Part shown: in pieces, positions 28,079 to 36,439 of the stretch
Numbering within the stretch: the stretch's first letter is position 1
Layout: each line of letters opens with the position of its first letter
Assembly: GCA_031279415.1 (NCBI GenBank)
Contig: JAITIP010000037.1
Location: 114,431 to 178,430 of the forward strand
DNA: 64,000 bases
Direction of reading: 5' to 3'
DNA from: Candidatus Endomicrobium procryptotermitis
GTDB taxonomy: Bacteria > Elusimicrobiota > Endomicrobiia > Endomicrobiales > Endomicrobiaceae
Notes under the pieces: generated by a model
Databases searched by the model: none
Seen by the model: only the letters and a program-made list of their open reading frames with translations
What the model was told of the DNA's origin: nothing
Made by a program: the position numbers and the translations under genes

Positions 28079-28694
28079 TTTCCGGAAGTTCTCCATCAAT
28101 TTTTGTGCCGCCAAAAGTTATTACGGTCTTGCCTCCGCTTTTTTCAGAAATGATTACACGTTCGATCGCAGCAGAATTTTTTGCAAACTCAATTGCTATA
28201 TCGCTAATTTCCTGATCTTTCGAATCGTCTTTTGGATATAAAATTATTCCGATGCCGCTTTTTTTGATTTTGTAAACTTTTGATATCTTTTCTTTGTCCA
28301 TAGCAATAAAAACATAAAGTTGTTTTATCATGGCGGACATTACTGTCCGACTGCTTATATCTTTTATTTCCCTTCTTCCATCTTCATCCTGCCATGATAT
28401 TATTTTTGCACCTTTTATTACAAATCCATATCTAAAAGGAAAAGAATATTCCCATCTAAGATTATCTGGTGATTTAAAATAAAATATTCCTTTGCTTATG
28501 AGAGGCTGTTCGGCAATCGCGATATGTTTTTCTATTTTGAAAGAGCTGTATATGGTTTTGACTTTTGTAAATTTTGCAAAATCGTCCTGCGCATTTGCGG
28601 CATTTTCCTGCGTAAAAGCGATAGACGCTAAAAATGACAGACATGCGGCACAAATAAAAATGGAATCCTTTATTTTTTGATATAACTTTTTCAT
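28062..28694 (-). CDS. LolA-like outer-membrane lipoprotein carrier
   Basis: 210 residues with an N-terminal signal sequence (IKDSIFICAACLSFLASIAF). A LolA-type beta sandwich is suggested by GIFYFKSPDNLRWEYSFPF, a hallmark of the family. LolA-like proteins in polyene clusters are thought to ferry the hydrophobic product across the periplasm alongside the MMPL exporter. It overlaps its neighbours on both sides, so it is co-expressed with the dehydratase and exporter. Confidence 0.85.
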   Translation of the reverse strand: MKKLYQKIKDSIFICAACLSFLASIAFTQENAANAQDDFAKFTKVKTIYSSFKIEKHIAIAEQPLISKGIFYFKSPDNLRWEYSFPFRYGFVIKGAKIISWQDEDGRREIKDISSRTVMSAMIKQLYVFIAMDKEKISKVYKIKKSGIGIILYPKDDSKDQEISDIAIEFAKNSAAIERVIISEKSGGKTVITFGGTKIDGELPENAFEI

Positions 28695-29122
28695 ATATTT
28701 GCGTCCGTTATTTCAAAAATTCTCAGTTCGCCTTCGGCAATAAGCGTATCGTTTACTAAAATTCCGGCTTTTACCATATGCAAGGAAGCAAATTCGTCAA
28801 TTTTATCTATCATGCAGATTACTATATCGTTTTCTTTGGCATCATTATAAAATTTGAAATTTTTTACACTTACAAGAAAACCTTTTAAAAAAGGTTTTTT
28901 ATCATGCTTCTTCTGGTATCCGTCAACGGCAGCCAGAGCCTGTGCGGCCATTTCGATAAGCGCTGTCCGTAAGACAAAACCTTTTTCATCCAGAAAAATA
29001 AAATCTTTTTTTATCGAAAAAGAAACTTTTCCCGAATTTTTGCTCTCTTCAAGAATATGGTCCACAAGTAACATCGGCGGCTTGTGAATCATAACTTCCG
29101 CAGCGTCAAAATCTTTAATCAT
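28691..29122 (-). CDS. FabZ-like 3-hydroxyacyl-ACP dehydratase (ApeP-like)
   Basis: 143 residues from the ATG at 29122; an ATG 6 codons upstream is also possible. The hot-dog motifs match ApeP/FabZ dehydratases: MIHKPPMLLVDHI with catalytic H13 and TALIEMAAQALA with catalytic E57. It dehydrates 3-hydroxyacyl-ACP intermediates. It overlaps the secreted-protein gene before it and the lolA-like gene after it. Confidence 0.85.
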   Translation of the reverse strand: MIKDFDAAEVMIHKPPMLLVDHILEESKNSGKVSFSIKKDFIFLDEKGFVLRTALIEMAAQALAAVDGYQKKHDKKPFLKGFLVSVKNFKFYNDAKENDIVICMIDKIDEFASLHMVKAGILVNDTLIAEGELRIFEITDANI

Positions 29123-29534
29123 TGTGCAAATCGTTTTCAAGCTCTTCTATTTGAGCCAAATTTATATTCGTCGTGATTACTTTATCCAATTTTGATACCC
29201 ATTTATTATATTTTGCGTGAATCGAATTTCTTCTGGCGTTATAATTCATATTTTGGCTGTCCAGATAAGATATTTCATATCCGTTGGCGTCAAATCTTAT
29301 GCTCACGCTGACTTTGTGAACGCGCACCATCAAATGCGCTTGTATTTCTGTATCGGAAACCTTTATCGCCGTCCATTTGCATACTTTACAAGCTTTCAGT
29401 ATGGCGAGTTCGACAATTTGGGCATCCTCTGCGGAAAGATGAGTTGTAAAAGGTTTTATGTGTACAGCGGAAGCGGACAATGCCGGCGACACTGACAAAA
29501 ATAACACACACACAATAACAAAAAATTTTTTCAT
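29115..29534 (-). CDS. Small secreted protein of the polyene-type cluster
   Basis: 139 residues from the ATG at 29534, which follows AGGAGAAAAATT. Signal peptide MKKFFVIVCVLFLSVSPALSA. The mature part is about 118 residues with paired Cys (KACKVCKW) and a C-terminal YNARRNSIHAKYNKWVSKLD segment. Small periplasmic proteins or lipoproteins with a similar N-Y-...-IH-x-x-YNKW pattern are widespread, but I know no function. Its place between the acyltransferase and dehydratase suggests a periplasmic accessory for export. Confidence 0.7.
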   Translation of the reverse strand: MKKFFVIVCVLFLSVSPALSASAVHIKPFTTHLSAEDAQIVELAILKACKVCKWTAIKVSDTEIQAHLMVRVHKVSVSIRFDANGYEISYLDSQNMNYNARRNSIHAKYNKWVSKLDKVITTNINLAQIEELENDLHND

Positions 29535-29682
29535 AATTTTTCTCCTGGTCAGCTGCAAGCTGCTATTAATCTCTATGGGATATTATAAAAATACGACTTG
29601 CACACTCCAAAATTCTCTTTGATTTTATCTTTTCTTAGAACTTGCTTCTTTTTTCAATTTGGTTTTTATTATAAATACGTCA

Positions 29683-30405
29683 TCATTTCGTTTTTTGAAG
29701 TTCGGCGACTATAAGTTCTTTTACATGCTGAGCCATTTTTAAAGAACCAGCTTCAAATTTAAACTTTTCCGGCAAAACCGCGTCAAGCTGAATATATTTG
29801 ATAGATGTCTGTTTCGGAAACCATGTTTCTCTGGGAAGCATTTCATTCAGTCCTTTTATGGCAAAAGGTACAACTGGACAACCTGAACGCAAAGCTATCT
29901 CAAAAGCAAGCGAACGAAAGCGTCCTGTTTTGCTTTGTCTTGTTCCTTCCGGAAAAATCCCTATGTGGATCCCTGATTTAAGTTTTTCAAGCGCAAGCTG
30001 TATTATCTCTTCTGCCGTCTTATTGTCGGAATTGATATATCCGGCTTTTTCTATGTATCTGCCATAAAAAACTATTCTAAAAGGCCAGCCTTTTGCTATA
30101 CATACAAGATTTTTTACGCCGAAATCAAAAAACACAAAAGTATCACACATACAAGAATGATTTGCCACAAGAACCGACGGTTGTTTGGGAAATTCGGTTT
30201 TTACCACATTTTTATTAAAAAAAGAAATGAATTTTATGGCAAGCTGTACGACTTTCCCTTGAAAATATAAAAAATTTCTTAACTCTTCCGCTTTATAGCC
30301 AGTCAATACAAAATACGGATATGCAAAAAAACCGGACAGACTAAGCCATATACATATGGCAATCATAAACGGAAAAGCATAGATTCTTTTTAACAAGTCA
30401 GGCAT
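29683..30405 (-). CDS. PlsC-type 1-acylglycerol-3-phosphate acyltransferase
   Basis: 240 residues from the ATG at 30405. A TTG 6 codons upstream would overlap the ACP stop and is an alternative. The N-terminal membrane helix is followed by the catalytic NHSCMCD (HxxxxD) motif and the glycerophosphate-binding FPEGTR motif. It transfers an acyl chain from ACP or CoA to a lipid backbone; in this cluster it may attach the finished chain to glycerol phosphate. The ApeD-type acyltransferase is the aryl-polyene counterpart. Confidence 0.87.
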   Translation of the reverse strand: MPDLLKRIYAFPFMIAICIWLSLSGFFAYPYFVLTGYKAEELRNFLYFQGKVVQLAIKFISFFNKNVVKTEFPKQPSVLVANHSCMCDTFVFFDFGVKNLVCIAKGWPFRIVFYGRYIEKAGYINSDNKTAEEIIQLALEKLKSGIHIGIFPEGTRQSKTGRFRSLAFEIALRSGCPVVPFAIKGLNEMLPRETWFPKQTSIKYIQLDAVLPEKFKFEAGSLKMAQHVKELIVAELQKTK

Positions 30406-30419
30406 TTTATCATTACTTT

Positions 30420-30680
30420 TCAAGCTTTTTTCTGGTTTTGCATGAGCTCTTCTATATAATCGTAAAGGTCTTTAAGCGTCATGATTTTTTCGACCTGATA
30501 ATTTGTCCTGATTTTAATTTTAAACGCCTGCTCCAAAACGATTACCATATCAACGGCATCAAGGCTGTCCAGTCCTAAATCTGCAAAAAAGTTTGCTTCC
30601 GGTTTCATCTTTTCCGCTTCAAGCTCGAATTCTTTAATAAGCGCTTCGTTAACTGTTCTGATAATTTCTTCTCTGGTCAT
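30420..30680 (-). CDS. Acyl carrier protein (first copy)
   Basis: 86 residues with the phosphopantetheine site GLDSLDAVDMV (S39). An AGGAG site lies within the preceding small ORF. With the second ACP 8 kb downstream, the cluster has two carriers, as aryl-polyene loci do, possibly for starter and elongation. Confidence 0.93.
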   Translation of the reverse strand: MTREEIIRTVNEALIKEFELEAEKMKPEANFFADLGLDSLDAVDMVIVLEQAFKIKIRTNYQVEKIMTLKDLYDYIEELMQNQKKA

Positions 30681-30828
30681 CTGTTTCTCCTGTGATATGT
30701 GGCAAAGGCACTTGCAACGCAGCTCTATTTGCCAGTATAATTTTTTCGATTGCGCCGTAAACGGAGAAACCGAAAAATGTATTTAAATCGTTTATGTTAA
30801 AATCTTCAGATTTTATCTGCAAAATCAT
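30649..30828 (-). CDS. 59-residue ORF of unknown function between ketosynthase and ACP
   Basis: The ATG at 30828 lies one base after the ketosynthase stop, and the frame runs 59 codons to a TAA at 30649, overlapping the ACP start by 32 nt. The sequence (for example FFGFSVYGAIEKIILANRAA) is not low-complexity and could form a helix plus a short tail. It has no ribosome site of its own, so it would rely on coupling to the ketosynthase. Its position and overlap fit a real, tightly packed operon gene, but I recognise no family. It could instead be a spacer. Confidence 0.45.
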   Translation of the reverse strand: MILQIKSEDFNINDLNTFFGFSVYGAIEKIILANRAALQVPLPHITGETDDQRRNYQNS

Positions 30829-30829
30829 T

Positions 30830-32062
30830 TTATTTGTATTTTCTCACTATCAGCGAACAATTTGTACCGCCTAAAGCAAAACTGTTTTTCATAAAAGTGT
30901 TGACTGTTAACTTTTGTTTCTGTGAAATATGTTTGATTCCCGTACATTCTTTATCTATATTGTCAAGATTTAACGTTGCGGCAAATTCTCCGCGCTGAGC
31001 CATATCCAGTGCGGCGATAAGTTCAAGAGCTCCGCTTGCCGCCATAGTATGGCCTATATGTCCTTTTAAGCTGTGTACAGAGGGGGGGGATGATGCAAAA
31101 ATATTTTCTATGGCTTTGCTTTCTTCGATGTCTCCCGCCAAAGTGCTTGTTGCATGAGCGCTTATAAAATCTATTTCCAAAGGTTCAATGCATGCATTTT
31201 TTAAAGCCAGAGTCATACACTCGCTTATACATTTGCATGAAGGATGGGATATGCTTTTTGTTTCCGTGTTTGTGCCAAAACCTATTATTTCACCGTAAAT
31301 TTTTGCGTTTCTTTTCAGAGCGCTTTCAAGCGATTCGATAAACAGCATTCCACAGCCTTCGCCACACACTATGCCGCATCTTGAAGCGTCAAAAGGACGC
31401 GAAGCTTTTTGCGGGGTATCGTTGAAATTGCTGCTGGCGGCGTTCATGATTGCAAAACATGCGGTCATTATGGGGTGATATTCGTCTGTTCCGCCGCATA
31501 AAGCGCGTTCAGTAAAACCGCTGATTATAGAATGATATGCAAATCCTATATTTATAAGACTTGTGGCACAAGCAGTACATATACCAAATCCAGGTCCGTT
31601 TATATCAAAAGCTTGAGCAATATTTGCAAGCGGGGAATGATTCATAACCTGAAAAACAACGGAAGTCTTTACGGTGTCAAACTCTTTCTTTTTATATTTT
31701 TCTACAAACTCTATCCATGTTTCCATAGCGCTTATCGTGGAACCGAGGTACAGCGAAGTTCCTTTCGGAACTTTTTCAAACCCGGCGTCTGCAAGCGCTT
31801 CTTTAACGGCCGCAGCAGCATACAAAGACATTTTAGACATAGAACGCCTAAACTGGCGCGGAATATAAGAAAAATCCATCTGCGGCACAGTAGATGACAC
31901 GCAGCTGGAAATATCTGAAATCGATGCAAGTTCCTCATTAAAAAGTATGCTGCTTTTTCCGTTAAGCATGTTGTCCGCAAGAAGAGAAGCGCCCGCACCA
32001 TAAGGCGAAATTGCCCCTACTCCAGTGATAACCACTTTTTTTCTGTCCGAATGCAAAGTCAA
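30830..32062 (-). CDS. 3-oxoacyl-ACP synthase (FabF-type ketosynthase, first copy)
   Basis: 410 residues if started at the TTG at 32062, which has a strong GGGGGA site 4 nt upstream and places the N-terminus at the usual family position (KKVVITGVGAISP). An in-frame ATG at 32131 would add 23 unconserved residues. The catalytic residues are C165 (CTACATS), H303 (SAHATST) and H335 (KGHIGHTMAASG). It catalyses decarboxylative chain extension. It is paralogous to the second ketosynthase in this cluster. Confidence 0.9.
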   Translation of the reverse strand: MTLHSDRKKVVITGVGAISPYGAGASLLADNMLNGKSSILFNEELASISDISSCVSSTVPQMDFSYIPRQFRRSMSKMSLYAAAAVKEALADAGFEKVPKGTSLYLGSTISAMETWIEFVEKYKKKEFDTVKTSVVFQVMNHSPLANIAQAFDINGPGFGICTACATSLINIGFAYHSIISGFTERALCGGTDEYHPIMTACFAIMNAASSNFNDTPQKASRPFDASRCGIVCGEGCGMLFIESLESALKRNAKIYGEIIGFGTNTETKSISHPSCKCISECMTLALKNACIEPLEIDFISAHATSTLAGDIEESKAIENIFASSPPSVHSLKGHIGHTMAASGALELIAALDMAQRGEFAATLNLDNIDKECTGIKHISQKQKLTVNTFMKNSFALGGTNCSLIVRKYK

Positions 32063-32151
32063 GGTATCCCCCAAAATAAATAATCTATAATGACAATCGC
32101 TGATGTAGTCTGCAAAAACCGCATTTTCCAACCTTTATTTTTTATGCTGCA

Positions 32152-33630
32152 TTAAGCGCTTGTTGTTAAGCTGATATTTTCTTTTATATCGTTTTGCCTG
32201 TCTATAAGTTTATCTAATAAAAAAGCTGAAATCATAGCACCTACAAGTCCCGGAGCTATAATCGACTGACCCACAAGAAACAGTCCGGGCACTTTCGTAA
32301 TGGGTATAACATTGGCGTAGTTGTGTCTGCGCATAATGCCGTAACTTCCGTAATAGTTTACATAGCGTTTAAAAGTACGGGGAGTAGAGGCCTCAATAAA
32401 TTTTATATTTTTGGAAATACCGGGCCACTGTAGGTCAAGCCTTGTTTTTATTTCGTTTGTAAATTTCTCTTTCTTGGTTTTATATTCATTTTCTGGAATA
32501 TTCCAAAATTTTTCATCGCTGTCCACGGACAAAACCGCGCATATTACTCTCGAATTTTCAGAACTTTTTCTGGAAAAAATTTTGCCAGAATTAACGTTGA
32601 CATACATAAAATCTTTAAACCCATTGAGCAGCCCTTCCGAATCCAAAAAACCCGCATTGTTGACATTCTGTCCGAAAAAGTCTCCTTTTATTACGCCGAA
32701 CAACATAAAAAATCCGCGTGTTTCTTTCATGGTGTTTATTCTTTCAATATTCTTTTTTCTATAAACGCCTTGCGGTGCGATTTTTATAAACTCTTTTGGG
32801 TGAACGGCAGAGACGCATATATCGCAATTGGAATGCGAACCGTCCGCACAGATGACTTTTTTTATTGCGCCATTTTCTTCTATTTTCAAAACTTTTTTAT
32901 CCGTAAAAATTTCCGTTCCCTTTTCTTTTAATGCTTTGATGAAAATATCGACAAGCCTGTCTCCTCCGCCTTTTAATTTCCATGCGCTTTCATACATTAT
33001 CCCGCTGCAGCAGCAGTGAAGCATAAACGAAGCTTCTTTCGGTGGCACGCCGTAGAGAACAGACGTAAAGGAAAGCAGTGTTTTAAGTTCCGGTTCTGTA
33101 AAGCATTCGTTTAAAACTTCGTCAAGCGTTTTGCCGCTGCTTAAAAATTGAAAAAGTTCTTCGTTTGAATGCCACTTTTTATGAAAATTTAAAAAAGGTT
33201 TTCCTTTTATTTCTTCACGTACCATGCTGAGATACTTTTTAATGCCCTGCTCTTCATGCGGAAAAAATTCAATCAACCTTTTTTCAAGCCTTTCATAGCC
33301 AGAAGGTATTTTGAAAACTCTTTTTGATTTTACAAGATAAGCATTGTCATAACCATCTGGATCGCATGCTTCTACTGGCACATCTAAGCCGAGTTTTTTA
33401 AACATATATCCGCCGGCTTCATCTTTTCCTAAAACGCCAGAATAATGAAATCCCGTTTCAAAATGAACGCCCTGCCTGTTAAAGCCTGCAAGTAAAGGAG
33501 CAACAACCAAAGATTGTTCAAACACTGCAGCTTTTTTGCCTTTGTTTGCAAACAATAGAGCAGAAGTTAAACCAGACATCCCGCTTCCTATTACTATTAC
33601 ATCATATTTATCTTTCAGCGTATAATTCAC
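32152..33630 (-). CDS. FAD-dependent phytoene desaturase/retinol saturase-like oxidoreductase
   Basis: 492 residues. The N-terminal FAD-binding Rossmann motif is VIVIGSGMSGLTSALLFANKGKK. The C-terminal FAD motif is PGLFLVGQSIIAPGLVGAM. The family (CrtI/retinol saturase type) adds or removes double bonds in isoprenoid or polyene chains. Such a gene is not part of the core aryl-polyene set but occurs in some flexirubin- and ladderane-type lipid loci. It sits between fabG and the first ketosynthase, so it probably modifies the polyene or acyl chain made here. Confidence 0.88.
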   Translation of the reverse strand: MNYTLKDKYDVIVIGSGMSGLTSALLFANKGKKAAVFEQSLVVAPLLAGFNRQGVHFETGFHYSGVLGKDEAGGYMFKKLGLDVPVEACDPDGYDNAYLVKSKRVFKIPSGYERLEKRLIEFFPHEEQGIKKYLSMVREEIKGKPFLNFHKKWHSNEELFQFLSSGKTLDEVLNECFTEPELKTLLSFTSVLYGVPPKEASFMLHCCCSGIMYESAWKLKGGGDRLVDIFIKALKEKGTEIFTDKKVLKIEENGAIKKVICADGSHSNCDICVSAVHPKEFIKIAPQGVYRKKNIERINTMKETRGFFMLFGVIKGDFFGQNVNNAGFLDSEGLLNGFKDFMYVNVNSGKIFSRKSSENSRVICAVLSVDSDEKFWNIPENEYKTKKEKFTNEIKTRLDLQWPGISKNIKFIEASTPRTFKRYVNYYGSYGIMRRHNYANVIPITKVPGLFLVGQSIIAPGLVGAMISAFLLDKLIDRQNDIKENISLTTSA

Positions 33631-33659
33631 TGTATGCTCTCCATTTTTTAACTGTCCGT

Positions 33660-34397
33660 TTACGCACCCATGCCGCCGGTAACCTGAAAAACCTGCCCTG
33701 TAATATATCCAGATTTTTCCGAAGCAAGATACGAGACCATGTCCGCAATATCGCGAGCTTGGCCTAGCCTGCCGAGAGGTATAATTTTTAAAATCTGTTC
33801 CATCGGAAGACCTTCCAGCATTTCCGTTTCGATAAAACCGGGGGAAACGGCATTTATCAAAACATTTCTTTTTGCCGTTTCTGCTGCCAAAGATTTTGTT
33901 GCGCCGATAAGACCGGCCTTTGCCGCAGAATAATTGCTCTGTCCGGGAACGCCGAAATGAGCGGCAGCCGAAGTAATATTTATAATTCTTCCTTTCCTGT
34001 TTCTCAGCATAAAAGGCAGAACCGTTTTAGTTATATTGAAAAAACCGTCAAGGGTAACGGAAATAACCTCTTTCCATTCTTCTTGCTTCATCCAGATAAG
34101 AAGCGTGTCTCTGCGAAATCCCGCATTGTTTACGATGGCAAACGGAGTCTGTGTCTCAAGAAGAGGTGAAAGAGCTTTGTCTGTTTCATCGTAATTTGCA
34201 ACGTCAAATTTTAAAAGCAAGCATTGTCTGCCGACATTTTCGATTTCATTTTTCACTTTTTGCGCCCGTTCTTCATTTGAACGGTAATTGAGCCATATGT
34301 CAAAACCATCTTTGGCCAAAGTTTTTGCAATTTCAGCGCCGATTCCCCTGCTTGCGCCCGTAACTAAAGCAATTTTATTTTCTTTTTTATCTGCCAT
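33660..34397 (-). CDS. fabG: 3-oxoacyl-ACP reductase
   Basis: 245 residues, a short-chain dehydrogenase. Cofactor motif TGASRGIG at 13-20, NNAG at 90-93, and the catalytic S143, Y156 and K160 (YSAAK) are intact. It reduces 3-oxoacyl-ACP with NADPH. It is the first gene of the long minus-strand cluster, followed 29 bp later by the FAD oxidoreductase. A primary fatty-acid fabG may exist elsewhere; this copy is probably dedicated to the pathway (ApeQ-like). Confidence 0.93.
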   Translation of the reverse strand: MADKKENKIALVTGASRGIGAEIAKTLAKDGFDIWLNYRSNEERAQKVKNEIENVGRQCLLLKFDVANYDETDKALSPLLETQTPFAIVNNAGFRRDTLLIWMKQEEWKEVISVTLDGFFNITKTVLPFMLRNRKGRIINITSAAAHFGVPGQSNYSAAKAGLIGATKSLAAETAKRNVLINAVSPGFIETEMLEGLPMEQILKIIPLGRLGQARDIADMVSYLASEKSGYITGQVFQVTGGMGA

Positions 34398-34973
34398 TTT
34401 TCACCCTGCCGTATATATTATTGTATATTTAAAATTCCGTGAGACTCTTTTTTGTTAATTTTAAGTCTTGTTTTCACAAATTTTGAAGGAAGATTCAAAA
34501 TTATGTTTCCAAAAATTCAACGCTATATTCATAAAGAGATGCCTCTTTGCATATTTTCGGTTTTGCCAGAGATTATCTCAATTATTATATCTTTTGTTTT
34601 TGCATATAAGATATTTAAAATCCCAATGATTATCTCAATGCCTGTCTTGTCAACGTCGTTTGCTTTGCACATAAACAGTAAAAATAAAAACCACTACAAA
34701 AATTAATAATTTTTTCATCGCTCTTTCCAGTTATTGAATTTTTAAATTTTAGCAAATTATTATAAGATTTTGCTATTTTTTCAAAGTATTCAAGTTCCGC
34801 AGGCCAATATAAAATTGAAAAAGATATATACGAATTGTATTAATGTCAAAAAAATGCTTTAATATTTGGCATAATTTTAGTTTATATACAAAAAAGGGGG
34901 TGAAATGGCTCATAGGACTTAGGTTTTCGTTTGAAAGTTTGATGTTTAAAAATTGGAAAAGGAGTTTTTACTA
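34398..34973. other. Divergent intergenic region between fabG cluster and porin gene
   Basis: 576 bp that should contain promoters for the minus-strand cluster and the plus-strand porin. Apart from the frameshifted exported ORF there is no gene. Near the porin, GGCATAAT at 34868-34875 is a possible -10 element without a clear -35. The segment from 34890 (AAAAAAGGGGGTGAAATGG) resembles a ribosome site plus start, but its frame closes at once. Confidence 0.4.
34529..34718 (-). pseudogene. Frameshifted small exported protein
   Basis: An ATG at 34718 with GGAAAGAGCG before it starts MKKLLIFVVVF, a signal-peptide-like sequence, but the frame stops after 22 codons. In the next frame the hydrophobic stretch continues (FLFLLFMCKANDVDKTGIE) for about 40 more codons to a TGA at 34529-34531. 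A one-base change in the T-rich run GGTTTTTATTTTT would join them. It lies in the promoter region of the fabG cluster. It may be a small pseudogene, or a phase-variable or misread small gene. Confidence 0.35.
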
Positions 34974-36209
34974 ATGAAAAAATTTATTAGTTTAGTTATG
35001 GCAATAGTTTTATTTGCATCCTCTTCATATGCTGGAATTTTAGACAGTGTTAAGTATTACGGAGAAGGTTCTTTTTACGGAGCTGCATCGCAAGGAATGA
35101 ACGATTATCTCAGTGGAACAGGTTTTTACGGAATATTAGGACTACAGGCAGATGTCTATGAAAACATTACGGCTTCTTTTGCCTTAGGATATACTAGATT
35201 GTGGGGAAATAACTTAAATAATCCTGTTAGCGGAGTTCCTGTAGAGGACAATAATTATGGTTTATTAAATAATCTTAAAATAGTTGAAGCAAACATCGCT
35301 TTCGACAAAATATTTGATGTTGAAGGTTTGAAGATAAAAGTCGGTCGCCAGTTTTACGGCGATGAAGATTCTACAGTAATGTATTTTGGAGTAAGAAGAG
35401 ATGACCCTCTCAGAATCCTAAACAAAAGTGCAATTACTTCTATAGATGCCATAACCGCATATTACGAAAATGAGCATATAAAAGCTAACGCCGTATTTGC
35501 AACCTTTCAAAACTACAGCGCGAACTCGGGAAAAAACAATAATACAACTCTTAGTGGTATAGATTTTAAATATTTGAATATTGCCGATATGATTGATATT
35601 GAAGGCTACTTTTACGACATGGAAAATCTTTATTCTGTCAGGCATTACGATATTTTAGGTGCTAAAGGAACTTTCCATAAAGATTTTATTAATGAAAATG
35701 TTTTAACAGCTTCGGCTGAAATTGCAAAAAATTTTGCAGGCGAAGATATATTAAGTGCTGATGTTGAAAGCCTTGATACTAATTTAATTAAATTGGACGC
35801 TTCTTTTGAGATAAAGAACATCGGACTTACACCGAGAGCTTCCGTAGGGTTTTTTGGAGGCTGGGATAAAAAAACTGGAGTCAAACATTTCAGATCTTTC
35901 GGAAACTATGCTCCCGGTTTGATAAGCATTAATGAAGCCACCAGTGAGGACTTTGTTGATTTACAGGTTGCTAATTTAGGGGCTGACTATACTTTAAAAA
36001 AGTTCACTTTCAGTGTAGACTTTTTTAATTTCGACTATAGGCAGTACGATGGGTCAAGTAATGCCTTTCCGCAAGGCGAATTAGATTTGCAAGTAACATA
36101 CGCTTATACGGAAAATATAGACTTCAATATAGGTATAGGACATTTGTTTGCAAAAAAATCCGACAATGACATTGCTTATACACAAGCCGGCTTGTCATAT
36201 AAGTTTTAA
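34974..36209 (+). CDS. Porin-like outer-membrane beta-barrel protein
   Basis: 411 residues from the ATG at 34974, preceded by AAAAGGAG. A TTG seven codons upstream is in frame but lies over that site. Signal peptide MKKFISLVMAIVLFASSSYA. The mature part alternates short amphipathic strands rich in Tyr, Phe and Gly, and ends in YTQAGLSYKF, the C-terminal aromatic signature recognised by the BAM complex. It is most likely a channel or structural outer-membrane protein. The exact substrate is unknown. It is monocistronic: a terminator follows 16 bp after the stop. Confidence 0.8.
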   Translation: MKKFISLVMAIVLFASSSYAGILDSVKYYGEGSFYGAASQGMNDYLSGTGFYGILGLQADVYENITASFALGYTRLWGNNLNNPVSGVPVEDNNYGLLNNLKIVEANIAFDKIFDVEGLKIKVGRQFYGDEDSTVMYFGVRRDDPLRILNKSAITSIDAITAYYENEHIKANAVFATFQNYSANSGKNNNTTLSGIDFKYLNIADMIDIEGYFYDMENLYSVRHYDILGAKGTFHKDFINENVLTASAEIAKNFAGEDILSADVESLDTNLIKLDASFEIKNIGLTPRASVGFFGGWDKKTGVKHFRSFGNYAPGLISINEATSEDFVDLQVANLGADYTLKKFTFSVDFFNFDYRQYDGSSNAFPQGELDLQVTYAYTENIDFNIGIGHLFAKKSDNDIAYTQAGLSYKF

Positions 36210-36225
36210 AAAAAACATAAAAAAT

Positions 36226-36260
36226 AGGCGGGAAAATAATTATTTCCGTCTGTTTTTTAT
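36226..36260 (+). terminator. Rho-independent terminator after the porin
   Basis: A hairpin AGGCGGGAA/TTTCCGTCT with two G-T pairs closes an AT-rich loop and is followed by TGTTTTTTATT. It lies 16-50 bp after the porin stop codon. Confidence 0.8.
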
Positions 36261-36270
36261 TATACAGTCA

Positions 36271-36312
36271 ATAATGAATATCCGCACAGCAAGCTGTGCG
36301 GATATTCATTAT
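36271..36312. repeat. 42-bp near-perfect palindrome
   Basis: A 20-bp arm (ataatgaatatccgcacagc at 36271-36290) is followed by two bases (aa) and its exact reverse complement at 36293-36312. It lies between the porin terminator and the hydrogenase promoter and is not followed by a T-tract. It may be a REP-like element, a cruciform or protein-binding site. No second copy is seen in this window. Confidence 0.9.
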
Positions 36313-36348
36313 AAAATAGTTTTGTTTGGTTAAGAATAAGCATATACA

Positions 36349-36377
36349 TTGACAATGAAATATTTTAAAGATATAAT
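36349..36377 (+). promoter_or_regulatory. Perfect consensus sigma-70 promoter for the hydrogenase operon
   Basis: TTGACA (36349-36354), exactly 17 bp, then TATAAT (36372-36377). Both boxes and the spacing are the full consensus. Transcription should start near 36384, giving a leader of about 55 nt before the first gene of the operon. Confidence 0.8.
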
Positions 36378-36439
36378 TATTTATATAAAAATGATGATAA
36401 TACCGCTCATATTGAAGAATATGCGCGGTTTTATTTGAT

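Noticed and set aside
34452..34706. Plus-strand 84-codon hydrophobic ORF
   Set aside because: It has no good ribosome site for its first start. The opposite strand has a signal-peptide-like small gene with a ribosome site in the same place.
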